DNA from: Calditrichia bacterium
GTDB lineage: Bacteria > Calditrichota > Calditrichia > RBG-13-44-9 > J075
Assembly: GCA_028284905.1 (NCBI GenBank)
Contig: JANQQU010000043.1
Coordinates: 411,526 to 475,525, forward strand
Direction of reading: 5' to 3'
Length of the DNA: 64,000 nucleotides
Shown here: piece after piece, positions 49,794-59,112 of the stretch
Layout: each line of letters starts with the position of its first letter
Numbering within the stretch: the first letter of the stretch is position 1
The notes under the pieces: model-generated
Database searches by the model: none
Told to the model about the DNA's origin: nothing
Seen by the model: only the letters and a program-made list of their open reading frames with translations
Position numbers and translations under genes: made by a program

Positions 49794-49943
49794 AATGGTC
49801 TGTCAGTTGTTGGTACAGAAAAAGTTACTGCACTCAAAATGGCGATAGTGATGTTGAACTTGTTAGATATTCGAATTTTGCAGTCTATGCCCTGAAAGTG
49901 ATATTACATATCTAAAACTGAAATAGCAAAAGATACTTAAAGC

Positions 49944-49977
49944 CAAGATACGCAAGACTAGTGCCTTGCGTATCTTG
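49944..49977 (-). terminator. Terminator of the TonB receptor operon
   Basis: A perfect 13-bp stem (49944-49956 with 49965-49977) with an 8-nt loop lies 41 bases beyond the stop of the PorV-like gene. On the - strand it is followed by a short T-containing stretch. It separates the TonB receptor operon from the CRTAC1 array. Confidence 0.72.
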
Positions 49978-50018
49978 TGTAAATCAAATGTTTTCAAAAG
50001 ATAAAGCGCTCTCGCAAT

Positions 50019-51047
50019 TTAGAATGAGAATTGTGCGGAGAAGCGATTTACACTGTCGAAAATACCGAAGTCGGAGTAGGAATAATCCAGTTGGAAACCT
50101 ACGTTGCCGAGATCGGTGCGCAGACCGGCACCCAGGGAAACGCCCTGCTCGTCAGTGGGGGAAATGTAACCGGCACGTAATGCTAATACACTACGGAAGG
50201 TATATTCGCCACCAACTTTAATCTGCTCGTCGAAGTCACGGGGACGCTCGGTGTCAACGGAAAGCACAAATGAGTGCAATTCGCTGTTCATACTGGTCAG
50301 ATCGACCAGGTCCATCGAAACACCAATCCGGAAAGTGAGCGGTAATTCAAAGCTTTCTTCCTGATAGGTTTCGTCATCAGAGAAGTTTCGCGCAGTCATT
50401 GCGAAAGTCAGGCTGCGGAAACCGGTCCGATAAAGAACACCGAAGTCGTATGCAATAGTGCTGGTTGCATTTTCTTCGCGCAGATAGTTTCCATCTTCAA
50501 AGGAAACCGCACTACTACCGAGGTCTTCACGAACGAATTTTGCATTACCACCGACAGAGAACTGCGGGGTAAGGGCCTTGGCGTAACCCAGTCCTAATAC
50601 CATTGCATTCGGACTGAAGGTGCCGATATCTTCGTAGCCGCTTTCGTTGCTGGAACGAACGGTTTCAATAATATCTCCGTAATTTACAGAGAGGATCTGA
50701 ACGCCGAACACCCCATAGTTGCCCTGACCAGGGCGGAATGATAAGGCGGCATAGTCATAATCGATATCAACAATCCATTGGGTTTTACCGAGCGCGGCGC
50801 TGAAATTGCCTTGCTGGCTAGCCATGGTTGCCGGGTTATAGAACATCCCCATCGGCGAAGCCTGGGCGGATGCTGTTACTGCGTCACCCATACCGGCGGC
50901 CCGGGCATCCAGAGAGACGCTCAGGAATTTCATACCGGTTTGTGCACGCTTATCAGTCGAAATTTCATCGTCCTGGGCAAAGGCTGTTGTCACCATCGAT
51001 ACCATCAGGAGCGAGATGAAAAATCGGATAAGGATGAATTTCTTCAT
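50019..51047 (-). CDS. PorV/PorQ family outer-membrane barrel protein
   Basis: About 342 residues. ATG 51047 is preferred over 51059 because GGAG lies 7-8 bases upstream. A signal peptide ends TTAFAQ. The mature N-terminus TGMKFLSVSLDARAAGMGDA followed by MFYNPATMA is the hallmark of the PorV/PorQ (UPF0164) family. The rest is amphipathic beta-strands ending in Phe (FSAQFSF), as in outer-membrane barrels. PorV-type proteins shuttle type IX substrates to the sortase; other family members are simple porin-like barrels. Lying after a TonB receptor and a sorting-domain protein, it may help deliver the latter. Other type IX components are not in the window. Confidence 0.9.
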   Translation of the reverse strand: MKKFILIRFFISLLMVSMVTTAFAQDDEISTDKRAQTGMKFLSVSLDARAAGMGDAVTASAQASPMGMFYNPATMASQQGNFSAALGKTQWIVDIDYDYAALSFRPGQGNYGVFGVQILSVNYGDIIETVRSSNESGYEDIGTFSPNAMVLGLGYAKALTPQFSVGGNAKFVREDLGSSAVSFEDGNYLREENATSTIAYDFGVLYRTGFRSLTFAMTARNFSDDETYQEESFELPLTFRIGVSMDLVDLTSMNSELHSFVLSVDTERPRDFDEQIKVGGEYTFRSVLALRAGYISPTDEQGVSLGAGLRTDLGNVGFQLDYSYSDFGIFDSVNRFSAQFSF

Positions 51048-51116
51048 AATTATCTCCATTTTATCACATTAACTTATAAAATCTACACACATGGTTTAAC
51101 GCACTTCTCTTCAGGA

Positions 51117-53237
51117 TTAGCGGATAATTACGAATTTCTTGAATACGCTGTCATTCGTTTCCAGATTCTTGATAACAGCAATGTAAATACCGCTGGCGAT
51201 TACCTGACGGGCATCGGTAGTGTGATCCCAGAATTCATCACCGCTACCATCGGTGTGCTCGATCGTGGTGATCAGCTCACCCAATTGTGTGTAGATGCTG
51301 ATGGTACATTGACCAGGAATATCCAAAAAGCCCAACTTATCCTGTTTGTCCGGCCAGCGAATATCTGCATCGGCGCCGATGTTAAACGGATTCGGTACGA
51401 TGCGAACATCATCCAGAGAGCTGCCGGGACGGCGTTTCAGGTTAACAGGGAGATAAGTTTGGGTATAATAACGACCACTTCTTAAGGCAGTATTGGTTGG
51501 TGTTTTGCCAATACCGTTTTTGTTTACTGCGCCAACTGCTACGACGTAATAATATTGGTCTACACCACGCTCTACTTCAGAGTCATCATATCTTCTTGCG
51601 TCGGGACCCAGTGTTGCAATCAACTCATACGCATTCGGATCTTTAAATGTGGTGCTGGCACGATAAACCTCGAAACCGGTTTGTGATGCACCGGGATATA
51701 CATCCCATTCCAGGGTGATTTGATCTGCGCCGGAAGTAATCTTCATATTCGCAGGCGGCAGCGGGCCCCGGGCGATGTTTAAGCCGGATTCCCAGTTGGC
51801 AATAGCCCGTTCAAACATCTGGAAAAGAGAATCACGGGAAGTCATAACCCATTCGTTCTTGGTCATAGAATGCGTTGTATTTCCATAAGTATAATCAATC
51901 AACGCATTGTCATCCGCGCCGGAGGCTTTGTAAGCAGAGCCAATATGTAGCTTGGCTGCATCACTTAAACCGGCGACACCTTCTGCGATAACCAGTTTAA
52001 CGGATTCTCCGATTTCCATATCATAAGGACCGAATCCTTCGACCATTGCCCAACCACCTTCATCATAAACGCCCTGGAAACTTGCCGGGTCGTTTGACGG
52101 GTTAGCAAAGTTCTTCGGCCAGGCAGCGCCAGCGTCGGAGGGTTCGATTTGGTCCGCATGGTGCGGATACATCCGGCCGGCTTCCAGGAAGTTTTGATAC
52201 TGACGGGTCATTAAGTCAATATCGAACTCACTATCAACCAGATCCGGGTCGTCACTACCTTTAACACCCATGGTGCTCGGCTGACCGATATCATCGGTGG
52301 CATCAGTAGCGGAACGATCGGCGTGAATATAAACACGACCTACGAAGTGCGCTGCTGCCAAACGACCGGAAGTGTCCGGAGGTACATTGCTTGTCCAGTG
52401 CGAAGCCCAAAGTGGGCCACCAATACAGTTGTAATCAGCCTGGAAAACGTTGTGGCCATACCAGGCATACTGTGCCCGGAAATCCACGCCGTAATCTTCA
52501 TGGCCATCACCAACTGCATCGTTCATGGTAAACTTGCCCCAGGGAGCGCCATTACCATTCACCCAGGATGCTGCATCGGAAAGCGCATAACGGGAAATGA
52601 AATAAAAATAAACGCCTTCCAGTGGTGCATTTAACTCTGCTTCGATGTCACTATCAACATTACCGGTGTTGGTGAATTCGTATTCCATGATATGGTAATT
52701 GTCATGGAATTCATTCGCAAACGCATGAATCTTCTGATCCATTCGGACACCAACGCGGTTGTTGTTGATGATGTGAATCATTTGATCCGCTTGAATATTG
52801 GGATCAATTCTATCGATGTTTGTAAAACGCAGGAAGTTTTGTGCACCGTCAATCTGAACCCCGGTGGGTTCAAAACGGCTAACGACTTCCGATTTTTGGG
52901 GGAAGAATTGCACTTCACCACCGGATCTCGGACCGACATGGGCAAATTTATAAGGAAAAAACTGTCCATTTTCATCGGTGTAGTTCTTAACCCCGACCCA
53001 CAAGCCACCGGCACGGGTATTCCCTGCACGGTGGTCCACTGCCGGATACTGCAATGGTGCATTATCGAAAGGCTCCTGCTCACGAATAGCGCCGCCTTCC
53101 GAATAAGGCGATTGCATGGTTCCGACAGCCAGCCACTTGATCTTAAACTGTGCCTGAGCTTCTTCGCCTGTCATACAAAGCAGCATGACGATCGTCAGCA
53201 GCAGGGCACGTTTTAGGTAAATGTATGACATATTCAT
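51117..53237 (-). CDS. Secreted protein with FN3 domain and C-terminal sorting domain
   Basis: A 706-residue exported protein (signal peptide ends EEAQAQ, about residue 30). I do not recognise the main region (about 31-490), which is rich in aromatic and Asp residues. A fibronectin type III domain lies at about 500-590 (PPANMKITSGADQITLEW and FEVYRAST). The C-terminus, from VRIVPNPFNIGADADI to KKFVIIR, is a type IX-like sorting domain. Proteins of this build often follow TonB receptors in Calditrichota-like genomes, so a surface partner of the receptor is likely. It lies 61 bases after the receptor and 69 bases before the PorV-like gene. Confidence 0.82.
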   Translation of the reverse strand: MNMSYIYLKRALLLTIVMLLCMTGEEAQAQFKIKWLAVGTMQSPYSEGGAIREQEPFDNAPLQYPAVDHRAGNTRAGGLWVGVKNYTDENGQFFPYKFAHVGPRSGGEVQFFPQKSEVVSRFEPTGVQIDGAQNFLRFTNIDRIDPNIQADQMIHIINNNRVGVRMDQKIHAFANEFHDNYHIMEYEFTNTGNVDSDIEAELNAPLEGVYFYFISRYALSDAASWVNGNGAPWGKFTMNDAVGDGHEDYGVDFRAQYAWYGHNVFQADYNCIGGPLWASHWTSNVPPDTSGRLAAAHFVGRVYIHADRSATDATDDIGQPSTMGVKGSDDPDLVDSEFDIDLMTRQYQNFLEAGRMYPHHADQIEPSDAGAAWPKNFANPSNDPASFQGVYDEGGWAMVEGFGPYDMEIGESVKLVIAEGVAGLSDAAKLHIGSAYKASGADDNALIDYTYGNTTHSMTKNEWVMTSRDSLFQMFERAIANWESGLNIARGPLPPANMKITSGADQITLEWDVYPGASQTGFEVYRASTTFKDPNAYELIATLGPDARRYDDSEVERGVDQYYYVVAVGAVNKNGIGKTPTNTALRSGRYYTQTYLPVNLKRRPGSSLDDVRIVPNPFNIGADADIRWPDKQDKLGFLDIPGQCTISIYTQLGELITTIEHTDGSGDEFWDHTTDARQVIASGIYIAVIKNLETNDSVFKKFVIIR

Positions 53238-53298
53238 TAATAATTTCTCCTACTTTTGAAATTCAACCTCAAACCTAAGTGATCGATTCAGTGTTCAA

Positions 53299-56200
53299 TT
53301 AGAAAGAAACTCTCAAGCCTAAACGAATACTGCGGGGATTCAAGAAGGTTCGATCGGTTTCATTCGGCATATCGATATATGCTTTGTCATCCAGTACCTG
53401 GTTAACAAAACCGTTATCGGCCTGCTGCCATCCACCATTTACATATTCCATGTAACTGCCGGATTCATGCACATAATAAAGCACTCTGCGACCGGGCTCC
53501 AGGTATCCGGGGCCTTCGGAAGGCAAACCTGCGTTGTTTGCGGCGATTTCGATCGGTACGAATGCAACATCTGCATCACGATAGGCGCCCGGACGGTCAT
53601 TACCAGGAATGTAGAGGTAGGGAACGTCGTCTTCTTCAATATCTTCGAATACTTCGTCGCTGATATGGAGAGAGCGCATATAATCTTCCCAGTCCTGATT
53701 TCCTTCAAAAGGACCACCATAAGCGTTATTCGGATCAAAGAACATATGACGTAATCCGAGCAGATTGTTTACATCCAGATATACCTGTGCGCGGCCAAAA
53801 GTGGTGCCGAGATTCTTGCTGAAGCGCAGATCCAGATTGAAGAAGTCATTCATACGGATATTGCTCTGCAGACCAGGGATGTCGCCACCGGCAGGGCCAG
53901 TCCAGGTAAATACTGTCCCGGAACGATAGCCACCGAGTAAGTCTATGCGGAAGTCTGCCAGCGGATGTCCGCCACCAATTTCCGGACCAAAACCATCTGG
54001 GGTAATGAATTCCAGGTTGAAATTACCAAAAGGCTGAGAGACCGGCTTGTTCTGATAGTGATCAGTAGAGGTCAACTCATATTCACGTTGTGAGACAACA
54101 CTTTCATAGTTCTCGCCAAAACCGAAGTTGCCGGACTTGAACTGCATGAAAGTATAGTTAACAAAACCACGGAACCAGTTACCACGGTTCTTGTTCAGGG
54201 TGATTTCGAAACCACGAATGTCCTGATAGTTGTAAGGAGCACTCAGTTCATAGTTAACTTCGTTGTCGATGTTGATGAACTGAATCTGGCGCGGTTGATT
54301 TTCGTTGTCGCGATAGTAACCGGAGAGGCGGAGCAGATACTGATCGAATACATTCTGCTCATAACCGAGCTCGTAAGCGACGGTTCTGGTAAACGGCTGG
54401 TTCGGATTACCGATACGGCCAAGATTACCCAGCCACTGCAGTTCTACCTGATACAACTGACGGCTATCCAATACTTGACGGAAATGGCCGTAATTGAAGA
54501 AGAACTTACTGTTTGCCGTAACCGGGAAGGAGATACCAACACGGGGGCTCAGGGCTACTTGATTGTCTACAGAATTCATTTCGATGACGTCATTTCTACC
54601 ATCGGCACTGGCGGCAGACCAGATACGATCATACTCGTCATAACTGAACCACTGACCACCAGGGCTGTAATAATCCATACGCAGACCGAGATTCGCGATC
54701 ATACCCTGGAATTCCAGTTTCGTCTGGGCATAGGCAGCACCGAGAAACGGGGTGCGGGTCCACTGCTGACGGGAACGCTCCAGGTGAACGATAACGGAGT
54801 CATCGGAACCATAGCGCATGTCGTAATCATCGAAAATAAGCTCAACACCGGTCTTTAACTGGGTGAAGCGGTTCACCTGACTGGTGAGGTCGAATTTTGC
54901 AGTAGTAGTTACAACATTGGAAGTATCGCGCGCGCGGGCCCAGTGACCACCAAGACGCAAACCACTACCGGGGCTACTGGTACCTTGAGAGGTCCAGCCA
55001 AATGGTGCTTCATCAAGGCCTAATGGGCCAATATTCTCAACAACGCTCAGATCGCGACGGCGATCCGGGTTACTGCGATACTTGGTCTCCATACGGTGGA
55101 TGCTGGCTTCGTAGAAAGTCTTGGTATTCAGGGAGTGCGTAAAGTTAGCGCCAAACATTTGGCGGGTAACGTCGGTAACAGAATAACGATCGGTGCCATA
55201 AATAACGCTACGGCCAACGTGTTCGTCATTGTCATTAACCATCGATGCCGGTGCATCAAGCGCCGGATTACCGATATCGGTGCCGATATCGCCCCAGGGA
55301 TAAATCGGAATGCCGCCACGCTGCGGATTCGGATTTAAAACAGTACGGAATGCTTCGAATGCCATCCCTTGCTGTTTGCTGTACATACCATTGAAAGTCA
55401 ACTTCATGGTCTTGCTCAGGTCGGAAATAACTTTACCTTGCACGTAATCTTCCGTGAAGGCTTCCCGGGCTTGTGGATAGAAATACGGTTCCTGGGTGCC
55501 ACGATAGGAGAGCAGGAAACGCAGATCGCCGAGATTGCTGTTAAAACCGGGACCTAACGGGCCGGTAAGGGTGAGGTCGTAAGTGTACTCCGGAATGGAA
55601 ACCTCAACATTTTTCCGGTGGTGATAATCGAAAACCTGCTGATATTGCGCGACGGTTAAGTCGTTGCTCGGGTCTTCGTCCGCCAGGGCGTTTTCTACGA
55701 CAGTATTCCAACCGTCAAACGGAGGATACTGACGCTGGGTGTACTGGTCCCAGGGGCCGTTAGCGGTACCGACATTAGCGACATCAGCATCGATGTACGG
55801 CCGCTGCCAGTAGGCGTTAGGGGATCTGGGTCCCTCGTCGAAATGATAATTCGGATCCGGACGATAGCGCACAAATGCATCTACATGAAATGCGTCTCTC
55901 GACGGTTCCTTGGTAACAACATTTACCAGGCCAGAACGGATATTGCCGTATTCCGCGTTGAAACCACCCGTTTGCAACTGGAATTCTTCAATCGCCGTGT
56001 AACTGACGGACGTAAATGCTTTATTGTCGCGGCTGTCTCTCATGGAAACACCATCAACAACAAAATTTACCTGATCCAGGCCACCACCGCGAACGGTCAT
56101 GCCCGGCTCTACACCTGCCTGTAAGTCAATTGCTTCGGAAACACCGGCAATCGGCAGGTTTTCAATTTCGCCAGCGGTAATGTTGGCGATATTGGCGGAA

Positions 56201-56601
56201 ACATCCGGCTGAACGACTGGCTTAATAGCAACTACCGTAACTTCCTGGCCTTCAACGGTTTCTGCGCTGAGGGCAAGGTCGCCGGTAAAATTAACAGTCG
56301 TGGTCAAGTTCACGGAAACGTCTACATCTGTCACAATCACTGCAGCGTAACCAATGATGCTTGCCCGAACCGAATAGTTCCCCGGAGGCACGTTAATAAT
56401 AAAGAATGTGCCGTCGCCGTCGGTAGCAGCACCCATCTGGGTACCATCAATAACGACATTCACACCCGGCAATGGTTCACCGCTTGCTTTGTCGACTACC
56501 TGACCGGCGATTTTTCCGGTACTGGCAAATAACGCTGACCCGCCCAGAAAGGCAAAGGCCAACAAGAGCATTAATGATTTAGTATAATACGATACCTTCA
56601 T
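53299..56601 (-). CDS. TonB-dependent outer-membrane receptor with carboxypeptidase-regulatory N-terminus
   Basis: An 1100-residue receptor. A signal peptide (ends ALFAS) is followed by a CarboxypepD-regulatory-like domain (GKIAGQVVDKASGEPLPGVN to about residue 110) and a plug domain (about 150-235, LPIAGVSEAIDLQAGVEP, MTVRGGGLDQVNFVVDGV). A large 22-strand barrel ends in Phe (RLGLRVSF). Such receptors import large ligands, often oligosaccharides, powered by TonB. There is no SusD partner; the next gene is the FN3 sorting-domain protein. Two LacI-type operators upstream (56829 and 56990) suggest sugar-responsive repression and strengthen a carbohydrate role. Confidence 0.93.
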   Translation of the reverse strand: MKVSYYTKSLMLLLAFAFLGGSALFASTGKIAGQVVDKASGEPLPGVNVVIDGTQMGAATDGDGTFFIINVPPGNYSVRASIIGYAAVIVTDVDVSVNLTTTVNFTGDLALSAETVEGQEVTVVAIKPVVQPDVSANIANITAGEIENLPIAGVSEAIDLQAGVEPGMTVRGGGLDQVNFVVDGVSMRDSRDNKAFTSVSYTAIEEFQLQTGGFNAEYGNIRSGLVNVVTKEPSRDAFHVDAFVRYRPDPNYHFDEGPRSPNAYWQRPYIDADVANVGTANGPWDQYTQRQYPPFDGWNTVVENALADEDPSNDLTVAQYQQVFDYHHRKNVEVSIPEYTYDLTLTGPLGPGFNSNLGDLRFLLSYRGTQEPYFYPQAREAFTEDYVQGKVISDLSKTMKLTFNGMYSKQQGMAFEAFRTVLNPNPQRGGIPIYPWGDIGTDIGNPALDAPASMVNDNDEHVGRSVIYGTDRYSVTDVTRQMFGANFTHSLNTKTFYEASIHRMETKYRSNPDRRRDLSVVENIGPLGLDEAPFGWTSQGTSSPGSGLRLGGHWARARDTSNVVTTTAKFDLTSQVNRFTQLKTGVELIFDDYDMRYGSDDSVIVHLERSRQQWTRTPFLGAAYAQTKLEFQGMIANLGLRMDYYSPGGQWFSYDEYDRIWSAASADGRNDVIEMNSVDNQVALSPRVGISFPVTANSKFFFNYGHFRQVLDSRQLYQVELQWLGNLGRIGNPNQPFTRTVAYELGYEQNVFDQYLLRLSGYYRDNENQPRQIQFINIDNEVNYELSAPYNYQDIRGFEITLNKNRGNWFRGFVNYTFMQFKSGNFGFGENYESVVSQREYELTSTDHYQNKPVSQPFGNFNLEFITPDGFGPEIGGGHPLADFRIDLLGGYRSGTVFTWTGPAGGDIPGLQSNIRMNDFFNLDLRFSKNLGTTFGRAQVYLDVNNLLGLRHMFFDPNNAYGGPFEGNQDWEDYMRSLHISDEVFEDIEEDDVPYLYIPGNDRPGAYRDADVAFVPIEIAANNAGLPSEGPGYLEPGRRVLYYVHESGSYMEYVNGGWQQADNGFVNQVLDDKAYIDMPNETDRTFLNPRSIRLGLRVSF

Positions 56602-56828
56602 ATTGCTCCTCCTCTTTTAGGTGATCGGTACTTGACGAATTAAGAAAGTACTGTATAAAAGGTATCAAGGGTGGTTTCCTATAGTATTGAATGCCCATAA
56701 AATGATTCTTTTGTAGAATGACATCTTTTATCCCAATCTCCGAAGAAATACGGTGGCATTTGCGCTAACGATTGATTGCTCAGCGACTAAAAGAACTTTT
56801 TACATTCAGTATATTGCTTCAACCCGAA

Positions 56829-56844
56829 CCGAAACCGGTTTCGG
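56829..56844. promoter_or_regulatory. LacI-type operator (proximal)
   Basis: A perfect 16-base palindrome, CCGAAACCGGTTTCGG, 228 bases upstream of the TonB receptor start. It has the central CG and inverted CGAAA arms expected for a LacI-family repressor. Confidence 0.75.
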
Positions 56845-56989
56845 AAATAATTACAAAAGTACCCCAAATAAAATCTTTTGAAAAAATACTGCCGTAAATC
56901 TTTTTATAACAAATAGTTGATACTACAGGAAAAATGCTGCCGGATTCAAGAAGTGAAGCGAGGAAAACAGTGTTAAAAGCGAGAAACTC

Positions 56990-57003
56990 CGAAACCGGTT
57001 TCG
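56990..57003. promoter_or_regulatory. LacI-type operator (distal)
   Basis: A second perfect palindrome, CGAAACCGGTTTCG, identical over 14 bases to the site at 56829. Its centre is 160 bases away, close to a whole number of helical turns, so a looped repressor complex is possible. Confidence 0.75.
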
Positions 57004-57302
57004 TGATTTTTGACAAATGTAACGGTTTTGATAAATAATGTCAATACCGAAAATCTATAAAACGTTTGTTTGGGATTTATAAACTGTTGAAATTAAATGA
57101 TTTAAAAACAACAATTTTTTTTCTGAAAGCTTCTAGTCGATCATATAGAGCAGAGAATGTGCCAAAAGTTAAACATGGATTGTAAGTGTCTGATTTTTCT
57201 AAGGATAGTTGATTTTTTCGTTAAGCGATTGCTAATTGCGTGTTATTAAATTGATAAAAAATCTTATTTAATTGATAATGTTGCAGGGTGGGGGAGGGAG
57301 TG

Positions 57303-57355
57303 TTGTTGCGCCGACATCAAGACGGATGTTTGCTATTGTTGGTGTCGGCGCGACG
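57303..57355 (-). terminator. Hairpin terminator of msrA
   Basis: A GC-rich stem (GCGCCGACA at 57308-57316 with TGTCGGCGC at 57343-57351) can be extended on both sides with a few G-T pairs. It lies about 22 bases beyond the msrA stop on the - strand. No long T tract follows. Confidence 0.6.
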
Positions 57356-57376
57356 GAATTGCGCTTAAATAAATTG

Positions 57377-58057
57377 TTAATGAGCAGCAGTTGCTTTTAA
57401 GAGATCCGGGAATTGTGCCTGAAATTTCTTCAGGCGGGGAATAGAAACTGCCTGAATATAGGGGTTATAGGGGTTTTTTCGTTCGTAATCCTGGTGATAG
57501 TCTTCCGCCGGATAGAACTTTACCAGGGGCGTAATTTCAGTGACAATCTGTCCGGAAAAGACACCGGCTTTTTCTAACGTATCCCGGTAAGCGACGGACG
57601 CATTTTTCTCGCTGGCATTTTGATAAAAAATCGCCGACCGATACTGCGGTCCCGCGTCCGGCCCCTGGCGATTGAGGGTGGTGGGGTCGTGTGAGCCGAA
57701 AAATACTTTTAATAGAGTGGGGTAGTCGACTACTGTGGAATCGTAGTAAACTTCGACAGCTTCCGCGTGGCGAGTGAGTCCGGCGGCAACAGCGCGATAG
57801 TTGGCATTGGCAGCGCTGCCGCCGGCATATCCGGAGACGGCTTCCTCAACGCCGTTTACTGATTCAAAGATCGCCTCCACGCACCAAAAGCAGCCGCTGG
57901 CAAAATAGGCGCGACTAAGCTGCGTGAGCCTTTCCGGCGATGGCTTCTCGATCGTGGAATGATGGCCGTTGGATAACTGCGTACAGGCGCTAATTAAAAG
58001 TCCGCTGAAGATGAGCGTGATTAACGAAAATTTTCTGAATATGTTTTTGAGCTTCAT
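57377..58057 (-). CDS. msrA: Peptide-methionine (S)-S-oxide reductase, lipoprotein form
   Basis: About 226 residues. ATG 58057 is chosen because it gives a clean lipoprotein signal (lipobox LISAC, Cys25) with GGGAC upstream; an ATG at 58117 would bury that signal. The MsrA signature GCFWC is at residues 55-59, with catalytic Cys56, followed by VSGYAGG, AEAVEVYYD and the EDYHQDYERKNP substrate pocket. It reduces the S-form of methionine sulfoxide in proteins. No MsrB domain is fused, and apart from the lipid-attachment Cys the only other cysteine is Cys59, so the resolving step may use that residue or an external thiol. The leader places it in the cell envelope, repairing exported proteins. 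Confidence 0.95.
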   Translation of the reverse strand: MKLKNIFRKFSLITLIFSGLLISACTQLSNGHHSTIEKPSPERLTQLSRAYFASGCFWCVEAIFESVNGVEEAVSGYAGGSAANANYRAVAAGLTRHAEAVEVYYDSTVVDYPTLLKVFFGSHDPTTLNRQGPDAGPQYRSAIFYQNASEKNASVAYRDTLEKAGVFSGQIVTEITPLVKFYPAEDYHQDYERKNPYNPYIQAVSIPRLKKFQAQFPDLLKATAAH

Positions 58058-58094
58058 GGGGGTCCCTGCTGAAAATTTTTTTCTCGAATGAGTT

Positions 58095-58157
58095 AATATC
58101 CAATGTAAAATGTCCAATATCGAATGTTGAAGTTTGAATACTTTTACATTGGATATT
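58095..58157. repeat. Intergenic inverted repeat
   Basis: A perfect 16-base inverted repeat (58095-58110 with 58142-58157) around a 31-base spacer. The same words (CCAATAT, AATGTCC, GGACATT) recur nearby in both orientations, so it looks like a small degenerate palindromic element. It lies just upstream of msrA and could also fold in its leader. Confidence 0.55.
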
Positions 58158-58526
58158 GAGTGTTGGACATTCTAATGTAATAAATCCAGCGTAAATATTG
58201 TTCACGGAACCTTCACGTTTTGAGGATATTTAGGTTTGGGGTAGGGGAGGCAAGTCGTCGAAATTTACTCATTGTCAAAAAAGGGGTATGCATTTTGAGG
58301 GGTATAAATCCTTAAAAAACAACATGTGTTTTTATTGTCAAAAAACAGCCGTTTAATGACAGGGTACCGCACGAAGAAACGAGCCATAGTTCCCTACCTG
58401 TATTGAAAAATTCTGTGAAATTTTTTAGGATGGCGATTTTCGCGAAAATTGCTGCCTTGCAATCCTTGCTTTGAAAACTCACCCTGCTTGCTTAAAATTA
58501 AGTAACCCCAAATACAGGAAATACTT

Positions 58527-58759
58527 ATGGCCAATGAAGAACATTTGAAGATTCTACGCTTTTTGATACAGGCCAGGTAGAGGCTTATTACAACGGCTTT
58601 GTCGATAATGGCCCCGGCTAGGAAGGGAAAATTCCTTTTGCCGGTGAACGGGCGCTGGACCAGATTGAAGTGGAAAGCGGTGGTTATGTCATTCAGCTCA
58701 ATAGAATACAGATCGACTCCCATGTCATGGCTGCCATCGAGGGTGTGATAGCAGGATAG
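58527..58759 (+). pseudogene. Degraded gene fragment upstream of the NLR-like cluster
   Basis: An ATG frame starts MANEEHLKIL, as in the N-termini of many pentapeptide-repeat proteins, and stops after 17 codons. From about 58559 another frame continues as FDTGQVEAYYNGFVDNGPG, meets one stop, then reads EGKIPFAGERALDQIEVESG and on to a stop at 58757-58759. A frame change plus an in-frame stop within 230 bases suggests an eroded gene or a patchwork of fragments. I cannot name the second part. Confidence 0.45.
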
Positions 58760-58851
58760 ATTAGAAATTTCTTCTTTGAATATTCCCTCCCAACCTATAT
58801 TATTATTTATTAACCATTAAAACTATTCTCATCCATCAGGGACAGGTGCCT

Positions 58852-59112
58852 ATGGAAGCTTTATGGAACTGGCTGACTGAAAATTATCAATGGTTCTTAG
58901 GTCGAGTAAGTATCGCTGTAGTTGCTGGGGTAATCCTCATTTTCCTCAAACGGATGTTTAAGGGAAAACAGCAAACACCTGAAGATAAGCCGAATATTGG
59001 CGGTGATAATATTTCTACTGAGGGCGACTACAGCCCCGGTAAAGTTGGTGGTGATTATGTGGCCGGTGACAAATACGAAGCGCCGAAACCAGAGCCGCCA
59101 AAAAAGTCTTAA
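58852..59112 (+). CDS. Membrane anchor plus Gly/Asp-rich linker; 0-frame product of a probable -1 frameshift gene
   Basis: An 86-residue product. The ATG at 58852 matches the conserved Met of the paralogue at 61319 (ME.LWNWL.ENYQW); a GTG at 58846 is an alternative. Residues about 15-33 form one membrane helix (FLGRVSIAVVAGVILIFLK) followed by a basic patch. Residues about 46-75 hold the linker GDYSPGKVGGDYVAGDK, shared with the two downstream proteins. The frame ends ..PPKKS then TAA at 59110. The NB-ARC protein continues directly in the -1 frame across the A AAA AAG heptamer at 59100-59106. Read through the slip, the full product is about 809 residues. Alone, this piece would be a small membrane protein carrying only the linker. 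Confidence 0.75.
   Translation: MEALWNWLTENYQWFLGRVSIAVVAGVILIFLKRMFKGKQQTPEDKPNIGGDNISTEGDYSPGKVGGDYVAGDKYEAPKPEPPKKS

Larger units (their letters stand above)
56602..57376. other. Long regulatory intergenic region upstream of the TonB receptor
   Basis: This 775-base AT-rich region holds no plausible gene. It contains two perfect LacI-type palindromes and, at its right end, a hairpin for the neighbouring msrA. The receptor promoter should lie near or between the palindromes, but no -35/-10 pair stands out. Confidence 0.65.

Noticed and set aside
53299..56601. SusC/SusD-type polysaccharide utilisation locus
   Set aside because: The receptor has the right N-terminal domain, but no SusD-like lipoprotein or glycoside hydrolase is adjacent, so the label is not supported.
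58394..58723. A 109-residue - strand open frame opposite the degraded gene
   Set aside because: It has no recognisable domain or convincing Shine-Dalgarno, while the + strand carries protein-like remnants over the same bases.
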